From: Gammaproteobacteria bacterium
Lineage (GTDB): Bacteria; Pseudomonadota; Gammaproteobacteria; S012-40
Assembly (NCBI GenBank): GCA_015491615.1
Contig: WFVN01000270.1
Coordinates: forward strand, 1 to 20,772
Reading direction: 5' to 3'
DNA length: 20,772 bases
A program made the translations under genes and the position numbers. This document shows positions 1-6,959 of the stretch, one piece after another. The notes beneath the pieces are model-generated. The model did not search any database, was not told where the DNA came from, and saw nothing but the letters and a program-made list of their open reading frames with translations. The stretch's first letter is position 1. Every line of letters starts with the position of its first letter.

Positions 1-655
1 CCCCGGGGCAGCCCACCGCCGCCGCCACTACCGGCGAGGGGTTGGCCAGACGTGGAGCGAGGTCGGCCAAGCGCGTGGCCGGGAAGGTGATCAGGGGCAG
101 CCCCAGACGTGCGGCGAGGGCGCGCAGGCCGGTCTCGTCGGCCTTCAGGTCGAGGCTGGCGAGGGCGGTGAGGCTCTCCATGCGCCAGCCGGTCCGGGCC
201 AGGGCGGCCTCCAGGATTTCGGCCAGTTCCCCCTCCCCTGCCCCCCGGGCGCAACCCAGTCCGGCCACCCGCGCCGGGCGCAGGTAGGGGCGGCTGGAGG
301 TGATGACCGCCTGGCTGTCGCGACCGGCGGCGCGCAGGGCGAAGGCCGTCTCCCAGGCCCAGGCGTTGGCGCCCCCCTCGTGGCCGGAGAGGAGGGCGAC
401 GACGAAGCGCCCCGCCTCGTCCAGGGCCAGCACCGGCGGGTCGCGGCGCTTGTCCGTCAGGACCGGGGCGAGGACGCGGCTCACCAGGCCGGTGCTGGCG
501 ATGCAGGCCAGGGAACGGCGGGCGCGGAACTGCGCGCGCAGGGCGGCGGCGAAGCCCGCCGGCCGATGCCAGTGCTCGGCCGCCGGCCACAGGCGCAACA
601 GGTCCGCGGCGAGTTCGGCGCCGGCCTCGGTGAGGCTCACCACCAGCGGCCTCAC
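1..655 (-). CDS. cbiG: CbiG-type cobalamin biosynthesis protein (cobalt-precorrin-5A hydrolase), 3' end beyond the window
   Basis: CbiG opens the delta-lactone of cobalt-precorrin-5A and releases acetaldehyde during anaerobic corrin-ring contraction. I translated 218 residues on the minus strand. Residues about 1-98 match the CbiG N-terminal domain, including STGLVSRVLAPVLTDK and LLSGHEGGAN. Residues about 129-218 match the C-terminal CobE-like domain, with GLGCARG, then ASLDLKADETGL and a degenerate AVGCPG. Only about 32 residues separate the two, so the usual middle domain (about 90 residues) seems to be absent. The start is a GTG at 655-653 inside a GTGA overlap with the cobI stop, which matches the other junctions of this operon. 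The reading frame is open at position 1, so the protein continues; a fusion to CobJ (precorrin-3B C17-methyltransferase), known in other proteobacteria, is possible but cannot be seen here. Confidence 0.85.
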   Translation of the reverse strand, partial: MRPLVVSLTEAGAELAADLLRLWPAAEHWHRPAGFAAALRAQFRARRSLACIASTGLVSRVLAPVLTDKRRDPPVLALDEAGRFVVALLSGHEGGANAWAWETAFALRAAGRDSQAVITSSRPYLRPARVAGLGCARGAGEGELAEILEAALARTGWRMESLTALASLDLKADETGLRALAARLGLPLITFPATRLADLAPRLANPSPVVAAAVGCPG

Positions 656-1350
656 GGGCACCCCCGGGCGATCAGGAAGAGGGAAAAATAGGGCCCGGGG
701 CCCGGGGGCAGGTGGTCCAGGTCGTGGACGAGGCGCTCCCCGTCGCCCCCCAGCTCCTCGCAGTAGCTGGCCTCCCCGGCCCGCCCGCAGGCGCGGATGA
801 GGCGGGCGATGGCCTGACGTTCGCGCCCGGCCTTCAAGACGACCACCGTGTCGAAGGCCTCCAGGGCCCCGCGCAGGCGGGCCTCGCCGGCGCCGGCAGG
901 GAGCACCGCCAGGGTCTGGTCCTGGCAGGCCAGGGGGCGGACGAGGGCGGCGCCGGCGGCGGCGACGGCGCTGACGCCGGGGACCACACGCACCGGGTGA
1001 CGGGGAGCGAGGCGCCGCTGCAGGTAGATGAAGCTGCCGTAGAACAGCGGATCCCCCTCGCACAGGACGGCCACCGCCCGCCCGGCGTCCAGCTCCCTGC
1101 CCAGGGCCTCGGCCATGGCCCGGTAGGCCGCCTCGGCCGCCGCCCGCGTGTCCATGGGGATCTCGAAGACGCGGGCCTCGGCGCCGGCAGGCAGGTGCCC
1201 ACGGACGCAGGCGAGGGCGCGGGAGGGGCGCCCGGGGCTGGCGATGGCGGCCACCACGGGCACCTCGTGTAGCACCCGGCGGGCGCGCAGGGTGAGCAGT
1301 TCCGGGTCCCCCGGCCCCACCCCCACACCGTAGAGGACGGCGCCGGTCAT
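652..1350 (-). CDS. cobI: Precorrin-2 / cobalt-precorrin-2 C20-methyltransferase
   Basis: This SAM-dependent enzyme methylates C20 of (cobalt-)precorrin-2 to give (cobalt-)precorrin-3 in the cytoplasm. The 232-residue product has the tetrapyrrole methylase fold signatures: GVGVGPGDPELLTLRA near the N-terminus, CEGDPLFYGSF in the middle and VPGVSAVAAA after it. The spacing and the FYGSF motif fit the C20 enzyme (CobI/CbiL) better than other methylases of the family. The length agrees with the usual 230-260 residues. The ATG at 1350-1348 forms an ATGA overlap with the cobL stop. An upstream in-frame extension to 1761 exists but runs through cobL in another frame and has no family similarity. 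The CbiX and CbiG neighbours suggest that the natural substrate already carries cobalt, so CbiL would be an equally good name. Confidence 0.92.
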   Translation of the reverse strand: MTGAVLYGVGVGPGDPELLTLRARRVLHEVPVVAAIASPGRPSRALACVRGHLPAGAEARVFEIPMDTRAAAEAAYRAMAEALGRELDAGRAVAVLCEGDPLFYGSFIYLQRRLAPRHPVRVVPGVSAVAAAGAALVRPLACQDQTLAVLPAGAGEARLRGALEAFDTVVVLKAGRERQAIARLIRACGRAGEASYCEELGGDGERLVHDLDHLPPGPGPYFSLFLIARGCP

Positions 1351-2573
1351 GCCTTCGACACCCGCAGCAGGCGCACCGGCAGGGCCGGGCGCATCACCAG
1401 GCGACCTCCCAGCACGTCCCCCTCGGCGATGGCGACCTCCTGCCACTGGGCCGCCTTGCCGGCGGCGAAGGCGAGGAGGTCGGCGCGGCTCTCCTCGGTG
1501 ACCGCCGCCGCCACCAGACGCCCGCCGGGGCGCAGGCGCGTCCAGCAGGCCGCGAGGATGGCGGGCAGCTCGGCGCCGCCGCCGCCGACGAAGACGGCGT
1601 CGGGGTCGGGCAGGTGGGCGAGGGCCTCGGGGGCGCGCCCGGCGACGGGGTGCAGGTTGGCGAGGACGCCGAAGCGCCGCCGGTTGGCCTCCAGGGCGGC
1701 CAGGCGGGGGCGGCGCACCTCCAGGGCATGCACCTCGCCGCGCGGATTCCAGCGTGCCCACTCCACCGCCAGGGCGCCGCAGCCGGCGCCCACGTCCCAG
1801 CCCACGTCGCCGGCGCGGGGGGCGAGCCAGGACAGGGCCGCCAGGCGCACCACCCGCTTGCTGATCATCGCCCCCCGGTCGCCCTCGGCGCGCGCGAAGG
1901 CGGCGTCCGGCAGGCCCGGGAACTCGGGCAGGACGCCGCCCTCGCCCATCGTCTCCACCAGGACCAGGTGCAGGGGGTGGGGGCTGTGCTCGCGCGCCTG
2001 ATGCAGGTCCAGGTGGCGGATGCGCTCCGCCGGCCCGCCCAGGTCCTCGCAGAGGATGAGGCGCGAGTCGGGGAAGCCGGCCTGCATGAGTTCCATGGCC
2101 AGGCTCGCCGGGCCGCTGTGGGCGTCGGTGAGGACGGCGTAGCGGCGGTTGGCGCGCAGGCGCGCGCGCAGGGTCTCCAGGGGGCGGCCGTGGAGGCTCA
2201 CCGTCTCCACCTCGTCCCAGGGCCAGCCCACGCGGGCGCAGGCGGCGGCGACGGAGGTGATGCCCGGGTAGAAGTCCAGGGCGGCGCGCGGCAGGCGCGC
2301 CAGGAGCCAGCAGCCGATGCCGTAGAACAGGGGGTCGCCGGAGGCGAGGAGGGCCAGGCGCCGGTCGGCATGCTCGGCCAGCAGGCCCTCCAGGGCGGAC
2401 AGGGGCGAGGGCCAGTCCAGGCGCCGCTGCTGCGGATCCAGGAGGTGGGCGAAGCGGGGCGCGGCCACCACCACCTCGGCGCCGGCGAGGGCGGCGCGGG
2501 CGCCGTCGGTGAGCTCGCCCACGCCGGCGCCGACGACGGCGATGGGCGGGCCGCTCCAGGCGATGGCGTTCAC
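1347..2573 (-). CDS. cobL: Precorrin-6Y / cobalt-precorrin-7 C5,15-methyltransferase (decarboxylating), CbiE-CbiT fusion
   Basis: CobL methylates C5 and C15 of the corrin ring and removes the acetate carboxyl at C12. The 408-residue protein has two parts. The N-terminal CbiE methylase has VGAGVGELTDGARAAL, SGDPLFYGIGCWLLARL and YPGITSVAAA. The C-terminal CbiT domain, from about residue 235, has GDRGAMISKRVVRLAALS followed by the SAM-binding loop WDVGAGCGALAVEWAR, and later DAVFVGGGG. I chose the GTG at 2573-2571 because it makes a GTGA overlap with the cobH stop, the same arrangement as the other junctions. A second GTG directly upstream (2576) is equally possible and adds one residue. A GGGGGA stretch lies a few bases ahead and could serve as ribosome binding site. 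The longer open frame to 2984 lies over cobH and is not coding. Confidence 0.93.
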   Translation of the reverse strand: MNAIAWSGPPIAVVGAGVGELTDGARAALAGAEVVVAAPRFAHLLDPQQRRLDWPSPLSALEGLLAEHADRRLALLASGDPLFYGIGCWLLARLPRAALDFYPGITSVAAACARVGWPWDEVETVSLHGRPLETLRARLRANRRYAVLTDAHSGPASLAMELMQAGFPDSRLILCEDLGGPAERIRHLDLHQAREHSPHPLHLVLVETMGEGGVLPEFPGLPDAAFARAEGDRGAMISKRVVRLAALSWLAPRAGDVGWDVGAGCGALAVEWARWNPRGEVHALEVRRPRLAALEANRRRFGVLANLHPVAGRAPEALAHLPDPDAVFVGGGGAELPAILAACWTRLRPGGRLVAAAVTEESRADLLAFAAGKAAQWQEVAIAEGDVLGGRLVMRPALPVRLLRVSKA

Positions 2574-3202
2574 CACCGTTCCCCCGCCGCCAGCCGGGCG
2601 ATGGCGTTCACCGCCGCGCAGGCCAGGGCGCTGCCGCCCACCCGCCCGTGGAGGGTGACGAGGGGCAGGCCGTGGGCGCGGGCGTGGTCTCGGGCCGCCG
2701 CCTTGGACTCGGCGGCGCCGATGAAGCCCACCGGCATGGCCACCAGCAGGCGCGGCGCGGGGGCGCCTTCGCGCAGGCGTTCCAGGAGGCGGAACAGGGC
2801 GGTGGGGGCGTTGCCGACGACCACCACCGCGCCGTCCGTGTCCCAGTGGTCCACCGCCGCCATGGTGCGCGTCCAGCCGCGCCTGCGTGCCGCCTCGGCG
2901 ACGCCGGGGTCGTTCAGGTGGCAGCGCACCTCGCCGTGGAGGTAGCGGCGGGTGAGGCCGTGGCGCACCATCTCCACGTCGCACAGCACGGGGGCGCCGG
3001 CGCGCACCGCCGCCACCCCGGCGGCGACCGGGTCGTTCTCCAGGGCCAGGCGCTCCACCACCGCCGGATCGCCGCAGGCATGCACCAGGCGCAGGGCCAC
3101 CTGGGCGGCGTCGGCGTCCAGGCCGGAGAGGTCGGTGGCGGCGCGGATGGCGGCGAAGGAGGCGGCCTCGATGGCGACCGGGTCGCGCAGGTAGTCGTTC
3201 AT
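2570..3202 (-). CDS. cobH: Precorrin-8X / cobalt-precorrin-8 methylmutase
   Basis: CobH (CbiC in the anaerobic route) moves the methyl group from C11 to C12 and yields (cobalt) hydrogenobyrinate. The 210-residue product matches the family over its whole length. It begins with the typical YLRDPVAIEAASFAAIR segment and has LVHACGDPAV, whose histidine corresponds to the catalytic His of CobH. It also has PVLCDVEMVRHGL, the VVVGNAPTALFRLLE loop, PVGFIGAAESKAAA and the C-terminal GRVGGSALACAAVNAIARL. The ATG at 3202-3200 overlaps the cbiX stop as ATGA. Because it lies downstream of CbiX and next to a fused CobL, its substrate is probably the cobalt-containing intermediate. Confidence 0.95.
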   Translation of the reverse strand: MNDYLRDPVAIEAASFAAIRAATDLSGLDADAAQVALRLVHACGDPAVVERLALENDPVAAGVAAVRAGAPVLCDVEMVRHGLTRRYLHGEVRCHLNDPGVAEAARRRGWTRTMAAVDHWDTDGAVVVVGNAPTALFRLLERLREGAPAPRLLVAMPVGFIGAAESKAAARDHARAHGLPLVTLHGRVGGSALACAAVNAIARLAAGERW

Positions 3203-4119
3203 TCCTCGTGGTGGTGGTGGTGATGATGGTGGTGATGGCCGTCCACGCCGGCGCCGCGCACGTGGAAGTGGTGCCCCACCTGCGGCTCGCCCACGTGCGT
3301 CTCGAAGCCGACGATGCGCTCGCGATACTGGCACAACTGGCAGTTCATGTTGCCCGTGCCCGCCTCCGCCTCGTGCACCCGGCGCACGAGGGCGTCGATG
3401 ACCTCGGGGTGGTCGTCCAGATAGCCGGCCAGGGCCAGGTCCAGATCCGGATGGCGATCGGCGAAGGCGCGCGCCTGGGCATGGATCTTCTTCACCAGGC
3501 GGCCGGTGAAAAGGAAATAGGGAAACACGATGAGGCGCCGGAAACCGAGGCCGCGGGCGCGCTCCAGGGTCTCGTCCAGGAGCGGGCGGGTGACACCGAT
3601 GAAACAGGTCTCGGCCCAGCCGAAGCCCATCCCCTCCCACAGCATGCGGGCGATCTTGGCGACGTTGCCGTTGGCGTCCGGGTCGGAGGCACCGCGCCCT
3701 ACCACCAGCAGGAGGGTGTCCTCGCGGCGCCCCGGGGGCAGCGCGCCCTCCGCCGCCTCGATGCGCGCCGCGGCCAGGCGCAGCAGGCCCGCGTCCACCC
3801 CCAGCTCGGCGCCGTAGGCGATGGAAAGGCCGGGGTGTCGGGCGGCCAGGGTGTTGAGTTCGAAGGGGATGTCGTTCTTGGCGTGGCGCGCGGCCATGAG
3901 CATGCCGGGGACGGCGGTGATGCGCCTCGCCCCCCGGGCCACCAGGGCCGCCACCCCTTCTTCGATGGTGGGGCGGGCGAATTCCAGGAAGCCGATCTCG
4001 CACAGACGGTCGGGGAAGCGGGCGCGCAGGTGGTCGGCCAGGCGCAGGAACTCGTCCACCCCTTCGGGGTCGCGGGAGCCGTGGCCGACGATGAGCAGGG
4101 CGGGTGCTGGGGATTCCAT
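3199..4119 (-). CDS. cbiX: Sirohydrochlorin cobaltochelatase CbiX, long form with MXCXXC motif and His10 tail
   Basis: CbiX is an ATP-independent class II chelatase that inserts Co2+ into sirohydrochlorin, the entry step of the early-cobalt B12 pathway. The 306 residues hold two chelatase repeats. The first begins LLIVGHGSRDPEG, with the metal-binding His, and contains PGMLMAARHAKNDIP. The second begins LLLVVGRGASDPDANGN and contains FPYFLFTGRLVKKI. After these come MNCQLCQYR, a match to the MXCXXC Fe-S motif described for Bacillus megaterium CbiX, and a tail with HHFH followed by ten consecutive histidines and EE. The tail is probably a metal-storage or delivery segment. The ATG at 4119 has a GGAG ribosome site six bases upstream. 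It is the first gene of the operon and ends in an ATGA overlap with cobH. CbiX rather than sirohydrochlorin ferrochelatase is preferred because of the cob neighbours. Confidence 0.93.
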   Translation of the reverse strand: MESPAPALLIVGHGSRDPEGVDEFLRLADHLRARFPDRLCEIGFLEFARPTIEEGVAALVARGARRITAVPGMLMAARHAKNDIPFELNTLAARHPGLSIAYGAELGVDAGLLRLAAARIEAAEGALPPGRREDTLLLVVGRGASDPDANGNVAKIARMLWEGMGFGWAETCFIGVTRPLLDETLERARGLGFRRLIVFPYFLFTGRLVKKIHAQARAFADRHPDLDLALAGYLDDHPEVIDALVRRVHEAEAGTGNMNCQLCQYRERIVGFETHVGEPQVGHHFHVRGAGVDGHHHHHHHHHHEE

Positions 4120-4145
4120 GGTCGCTCCGGATCGAGGGATCGGGC

Positions 4146-4151
4146 ATTGTA
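4146..4151 (-). promoter_or_regulatory. Candidate -10 box for the cbiX-cob operon
   Basis: On the minus strand the sequence TACAAT (five of six to TATAAT) lies 26 bases upstream of the cbiX start and would place a transcription start near 4139. No convincing -35 hexamer lies 16-18 bases further upstream, so this is only a weak candidate. I saw no B12-box or cobalamin-riboswitch fold in the 99-base gap between cbiX and the divergent gene at 4219. Confidence 0.3.
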
Positions 4152-4218
4152 ACCGAGGCGGACTTGGCGTGGACGGCACGGATGGCGAGAATGGCCGAAA
4201 TTCCCGCAGGAGGCGCCC

Positions 4219-4494
4219 ATGAAGACCTTGCCCGCGCATGTGCGACCCTACCGCCGCACCCCCGAGTTCGACCAGGACAGCGTGCCCGCCGGCCTCCTCG
4301 GCCGCCACACCACCGCCGAGGGGGTGTGGGGGGTGATCCGGGTGCTGGAGGGGCGGCTGCGCTACCGCATCCTGAAGCCGGCGGTGGAGGAACACCTGCT
4401 GGACCCGGAGCATCCGGGCATCGTCGAGCCGCAGGTGCCCCACCAGGTGGAGCTGGTGGGGCCGGTGCGTTTCTACGTGGAGTTCAACCGCTGA
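4219..4494 (+). CDS. Small DUF1971 (TehB/YeaR-like) cupin-type protein
   Basis: The 91-residue product resembles the DUF1971 family, the small beta-barrel domain found in E. coli YeaR and fused to some tellurite-resistance TehB proteins. Visible family features are the N-terminal YRRTPEFDQDSVPAGLLGRHTTAEGVWG, then VLEGRLRYRIL, a glycine-bounded proline/glutamate turn, VPHQVELVGPVRFYVEF and an aromatic end. A single His in PHQVEL sits where cupin-like barrels often bind metal, but the function of the family is not established and none is asserted here. The ATG at 4219 has a very good ribosome site (AGGAGG, six bases upstream). The gene is divergent from cbiX. It converges on the lipoprotein gene with one base between the stop codons, so no terminator separates them. 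Confidence 0.8.
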   Translation: MKTLPAHVRPYRRTPEFDQDSVPAGLLGRHTTAEGVWGVIRVLEGRLRYRILKPAVEEHLLDPEHPGIVEPQVPHQVELVGPVRFYVEFNR

Positions 4495-4495
4495 T

Positions 4496-6277
4496 TCAAG
4501 GGCCCTCGTAGGCGCCGGCGTCCAGCCTGGCCCCGCGCATCTCGCGCGGCGCCAAGCCCGCCGGGCGCAGCGGCTCCCAGCGGGGCCGGGGCAAGTCCAG
4601 TCCGGCGAGGTCGATGCCCGCGTCGAGGGCGCGGGAGCCGACCACGGGGCGGAAATCGTAGGCGTCGGCATCCGCCACGTCGGCGTCTTCGCCATCCACG
4701 TTGCCCCCTTCCTGTACCTGCTCGGCTCCTCCCTCGATGCGCTGTGCCGGGCCCAGGAACAGGTTGTTGTACAGGCGCAGCAGGCGTGTGCCCGTCTCGA
4801 TAGCGAAGAAGATCTCGCCGCCGTAACCGTTGCGGTTCACGAGGGTGTTGTGGACGAGAGTGAGGGTATGATCGCGACCATCGTCGGCAAGTCCTTCGAG
4901 GCCGTAGGCCAACAAGCGGGCGTTCTCGGCCCGGGGCCCCTGGTGGAGGACGCTCCCCAGAATCAACACCTCGCCGCCGTCGGGGAAATCGGCAGCGTAG
5001 CTGGAGTTACCGGTGTCTTCGTCGGCAAGGACACTGTAGAGGACTTCGCTGCGCCGCGCACGGGACTTGAGATTGTGGCCGATACGGGCACGTACCGACT
5101 CGCTGGCGTAAAAGACCAAGCGCTCACCGCCGGTGACGTAGAGATTGTGGCCGATGCTGACATCTTGCTCATCGCCCCCTAGGACGACACCGTTGTCATA
5201 GAACCGGCTGTGCTCGATGCGCAGGTCGCGGGCGCTGCCGAGAATACCCATTTCGTTGTCGTGGACGGCCACGTCGCAGAGGGTTACGCGGCGGGCGGTG
5301 GGCTCGATGCGGATACCGGCGCCATTGCGATAGGTGACACGGGCGCCGGAAAGCTCCAAATGTTCGATACGGACATCCTCCCCGTGGAGGACGAAAATGG
5401 CCTTGCCGTTGGCCTGATCATTGCCGGGCTCATAGCCGATCTCGTTCTCGGCCCGTACCCGGACGACTCCGCCCACGCCGCGCAGGACGAGCCCGTTCTG
5501 GCGCCACACGGCAATGTCATCCCCATAGTCGCCGGCGGCGATCTCCACCACCGTGCCATCGTCCACCGCGCGGGAGGCCTCGGCGAGGGTGGCGTAGTCG
5601 CCTCCCGGACCCACCCGCACCACCCGTGGGGGAGGGAGCTCGATCACCGCACCATTCACAGTGACCGTCACCGACCAACTCTCCCGCACTTCGGCGTCGC
5701 CGTCCACGGCTGGATCGTCCGCGCCGCGCACCAGGGCGAGGGTGTAATCCCCCGGTTGTACGGGAAGATCGAAACCATAGCGACACGGCTCACGCTCGAG
5801 CACCGTGGCACGGGCCACCGGATCGTCCACCCCGTCACGATCGTCGGCTGGGACACCGGGGGGGAAGAGGTAGACCGCCAACGGCTGTGATCCGGTGACC
5901 CAGTAGCCGTCCACCGTGCCCGTCAGGCGCGGCTGCTCGGGCGGGGTAACGACGATCAGCGTCTCGACGCTCACCGTCTCGCCGGCGGTCGTCTCGCACT
6001 GCAAGCGGAAGACGGTGTCCTCCTGAAGCGGTCCTACCCATTGGCCGCCGGCGGGCAGGCGCGGGCCCTGCCACCCCCCTTCGGCGCGACAATCGGTGAG
6101 CCCCTGGCCAGACCAGGTGAGAAACACCGACGCTCCCGCATCGACCTGGGTGCGATCGGCCTCCAAGCGTAGAACGGGCGTATCACTGCCCGCGGTTTCC
6201 CCGGACAGCGATCGAACCTGTATTTCCAGACAGCCAGTGACGAGAAAGGCCAGGACGAAGGGAATCCATCGATGCAT
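4496..6277 (-). CDS. Lipoprotein with Ig-like domain and right-handed parallel beta-helix
   Basis: The 593-residue protein begins with a short signal peptide and the lipobox VTGC (Cys16), so it should be lipid-anchored in the cell envelope. Residues 34-111 form an Ig-like domain of the bacterial type (LTWSGQGLTDC ... GGWQG ... VGPLQEDTVFRLQC), with Cys63 and Cys94 able to form its disulfide. A linker domain follows (about 115-217). From about residue 224 (GGDYATLAEASRAVDDGTVVEIAAGDY) to about 540 there is a right-handed parallel beta-helix with rungs such as IGHNL, RIEHLELSG and LTLVHNTLVNRNGYG. The end (DFRPVVGSRALDAGI ... LDAGAYEGP) resembles the choice-of-anchor Q ending of such proteins. 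The fold is used by polysaccharide lyases and adhesins, but I see no catalytic signature that would decide. The ATG at 6277 has GGAGG seven bases upstream; the longer frame to 6355 would spoil the signal peptide. Confidence 0.85.
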   Translation of the reverse strand: MHRWIPFVLAFLVTGCLEIQVRSLSGETAGSDTPVLRLEADRTQVDAGASVFLTWSGQGLTDCRAEGGWQGPRLPAGGQWVGPLQEDTVFRLQCETTAGETVSVETLIVVTPPEQPRLTGTVDGYWVTGSQPLAVYLFPPGVPADDRDGVDDPVARATVLEREPCRYGFDLPVQPGDYTLALVRGADDPAVDGDAEVRESWSVTVTVNGAVIELPPPRVVRVGPGGDYATLAEASRAVDDGTVVEIAAGDYGDDIAVWRQNGLVLRGVGGVVRVRAENEIGYEPGNDQANGKAIFVLHGEDVRIEHLELSGARVTYRNGAGIRIEPTARRVTLCDVAVHDNEMGILGSARDLRIEHSRFYDNGVVLGGDEQDVSIGHNLYVTGGERLVFYASESVRARIGHNLKSRARRSEVLYSVLADEDTGNSSYAADFPDGGEVLILGSVLHQGPRAENARLLAYGLEGLADDGRDHTLTLVHNTLVNRNGYGGEIFFAIETGTRLLRLYNNLFLGPAQRIEGGAEQVQEGGNVDGEDADVADADAYDFRPVVGSRALDAGIDLAGLDLPRPRWEPLRPAGLAPREMRGARLDAGAYEGP

Positions 6278-6305
6278 AGCAGTACCTCCCGTACCCATGA
6301 CCGTG

Positions 6306-6334
6306 ATCATAGGCACAGGACGAGGGAACACCAA
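6306..6334 (-). promoter_or_regulatory. Sigma-70-like promoter for the beta-helix lipoprotein gene
   Basis: On the minus strand TTGGTG (6334-6329), a 17-base spacer and TATGAT (6311-6306, five of six to consensus) stand 28 bases upstream of the lipoprotein start. This gives the gene its own promoter, separate from the CBS-domain gene that ends at 6377. The assignment is by eye only. Confidence 0.5.
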
Positions 6335-6376
6335 AGCGACGCCCGCCGGCGACAAGGACGCCGGACCATCGCCACT

Positions 6377-6826
6377 TCAGCGGCGCGTCTCCCGTTCGCG
6401 CGATATCTCCCGGCGGATCACCCGCACCAGGTCGTTCATCTCCTCCGCCAGCAGCTCGAACAGGTCGTCGGCGCTGACGATGCCCACCAGGGCACCCACG
6501 TCGTCCACCACCGGCACGCGCCGCACCCCCCGTGCCTTCATCCGTTGCAGGGTCTCCCACAGGCCGTCCGATTCGCGCGCGGTGAGCAATTCCACCGTCA
6601 TCACGTCACCGGCGGTGAGCTCGGCGGCGGGCGCCTCCTGGCCCAACACCTCCACCACCAGGTCACGATCGGTGAGGATGCCGATGGGACGGCGCACGCC
6701 AGTGGAATCGTCGACGATGACCACGTCGCCCACATGGTACTCGCGCATGATGCGGGCGACCTCGTAGACGCCTTCCCCGCGGTGGGCGACGATCACTTCT
6801 CGATTGCAGAATTCACCGATACCCAT
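6377..6826 (-). CDS. Two-CBS-domain protein
   Basis: The 149-residue cytoplasmic protein is made almost wholly of a tandem CBS (Bateman) pair. The first domain covers about residues 6-63, with VIVAHRGEGVYEVARIMREYHVGDVVIVDD and PIGILTDRDLV. The second covers about 72-131, with TAGDVMT, LQRMKARGVRRVPVVDD and LVGIVSADDLFELL. A charged helix finishes the chain. Such pairs bind adenine nucleotides or SAM and usually act as sensors or regulators; the ligand and partner here cannot be read from sequence. The ATG at 6826 has a GGAGG site eight bases upstream. It is transcribed away from pcm and towards the lipoprotein gene, with 99 bases between the two, so the two could be cotranscribed despite the separate promoter seen for the lipoprotein. 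Confidence 0.9.
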   Translation of the reverse strand: MGIGEFCNREVIVAHRGEGVYEVARIMREYHVGDVVIVDDSTGVRRPIGILTDRDLVVEVLGQEAPAAELTAGDVMTVELLTARESDGLWETLQRMKARGVRRVPVVDDVGALVGIVSADDLFELLAEEMNDLVRVIRREISRERETRR

Positions 6827-6868
6827 GCGCCCTCCTCACGCCATGGTCCGCTATTTGAAGGTAGTCCA

Positions 6869-6896
6869 TGCACATCACCGGTGCAGGCACTAAAAT
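6869..6896 (+). promoter_or_regulatory. Intergenic inverted repeat and -10-like box upstream of pcm
   Basis: The 133-base gap between the divergent CBS-domain gene and pcm contains TGCAC-N7-GTGCA (6869-6885), a small dyad. It is followed by TAAAAT (6891-6896), a possible -10 box for pcm. No good -35 lies at the right distance, so an activator site is imaginable, but a 5-bp dyad is also expected by chance. Confidence 0.2.
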
Positions 6897-6959
6897 TCGA
6901 TGCACTACCACGTCCGTGACATCCATCGCTGGGGAAAGGAATCAAGGAACTTGGAATCC

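Noticed and set aside
1614..2945. 443-codon open frame on the plus strand
   Set aside because: It is antisense to cobL and cobH with low-complexity composition; the minus-strand genes have clear family motifs.
3203..3240. His10 coding run as a cloning-vector affinity tag
   Set aside because: It is followed by EE and a stop that overlaps cobH, uses mixed CAT/CAC codons and is preceded by other natural His residues; His-rich CbiX tails are known.
3208..4152. 314-codon open frame on the plus strand beginning with many Val and Met
   Set aside because: It is antisense to cbiX; the Val/Met start is only the complement of the His tail.
4120..4218. Cobalamin riboswitch upstream of cbiX
   Set aside because: The gap is under 100 bases and shows no B12-box-like sequence on the minus strand; a real AdoCbl riboswitch normally needs about 200 bases.
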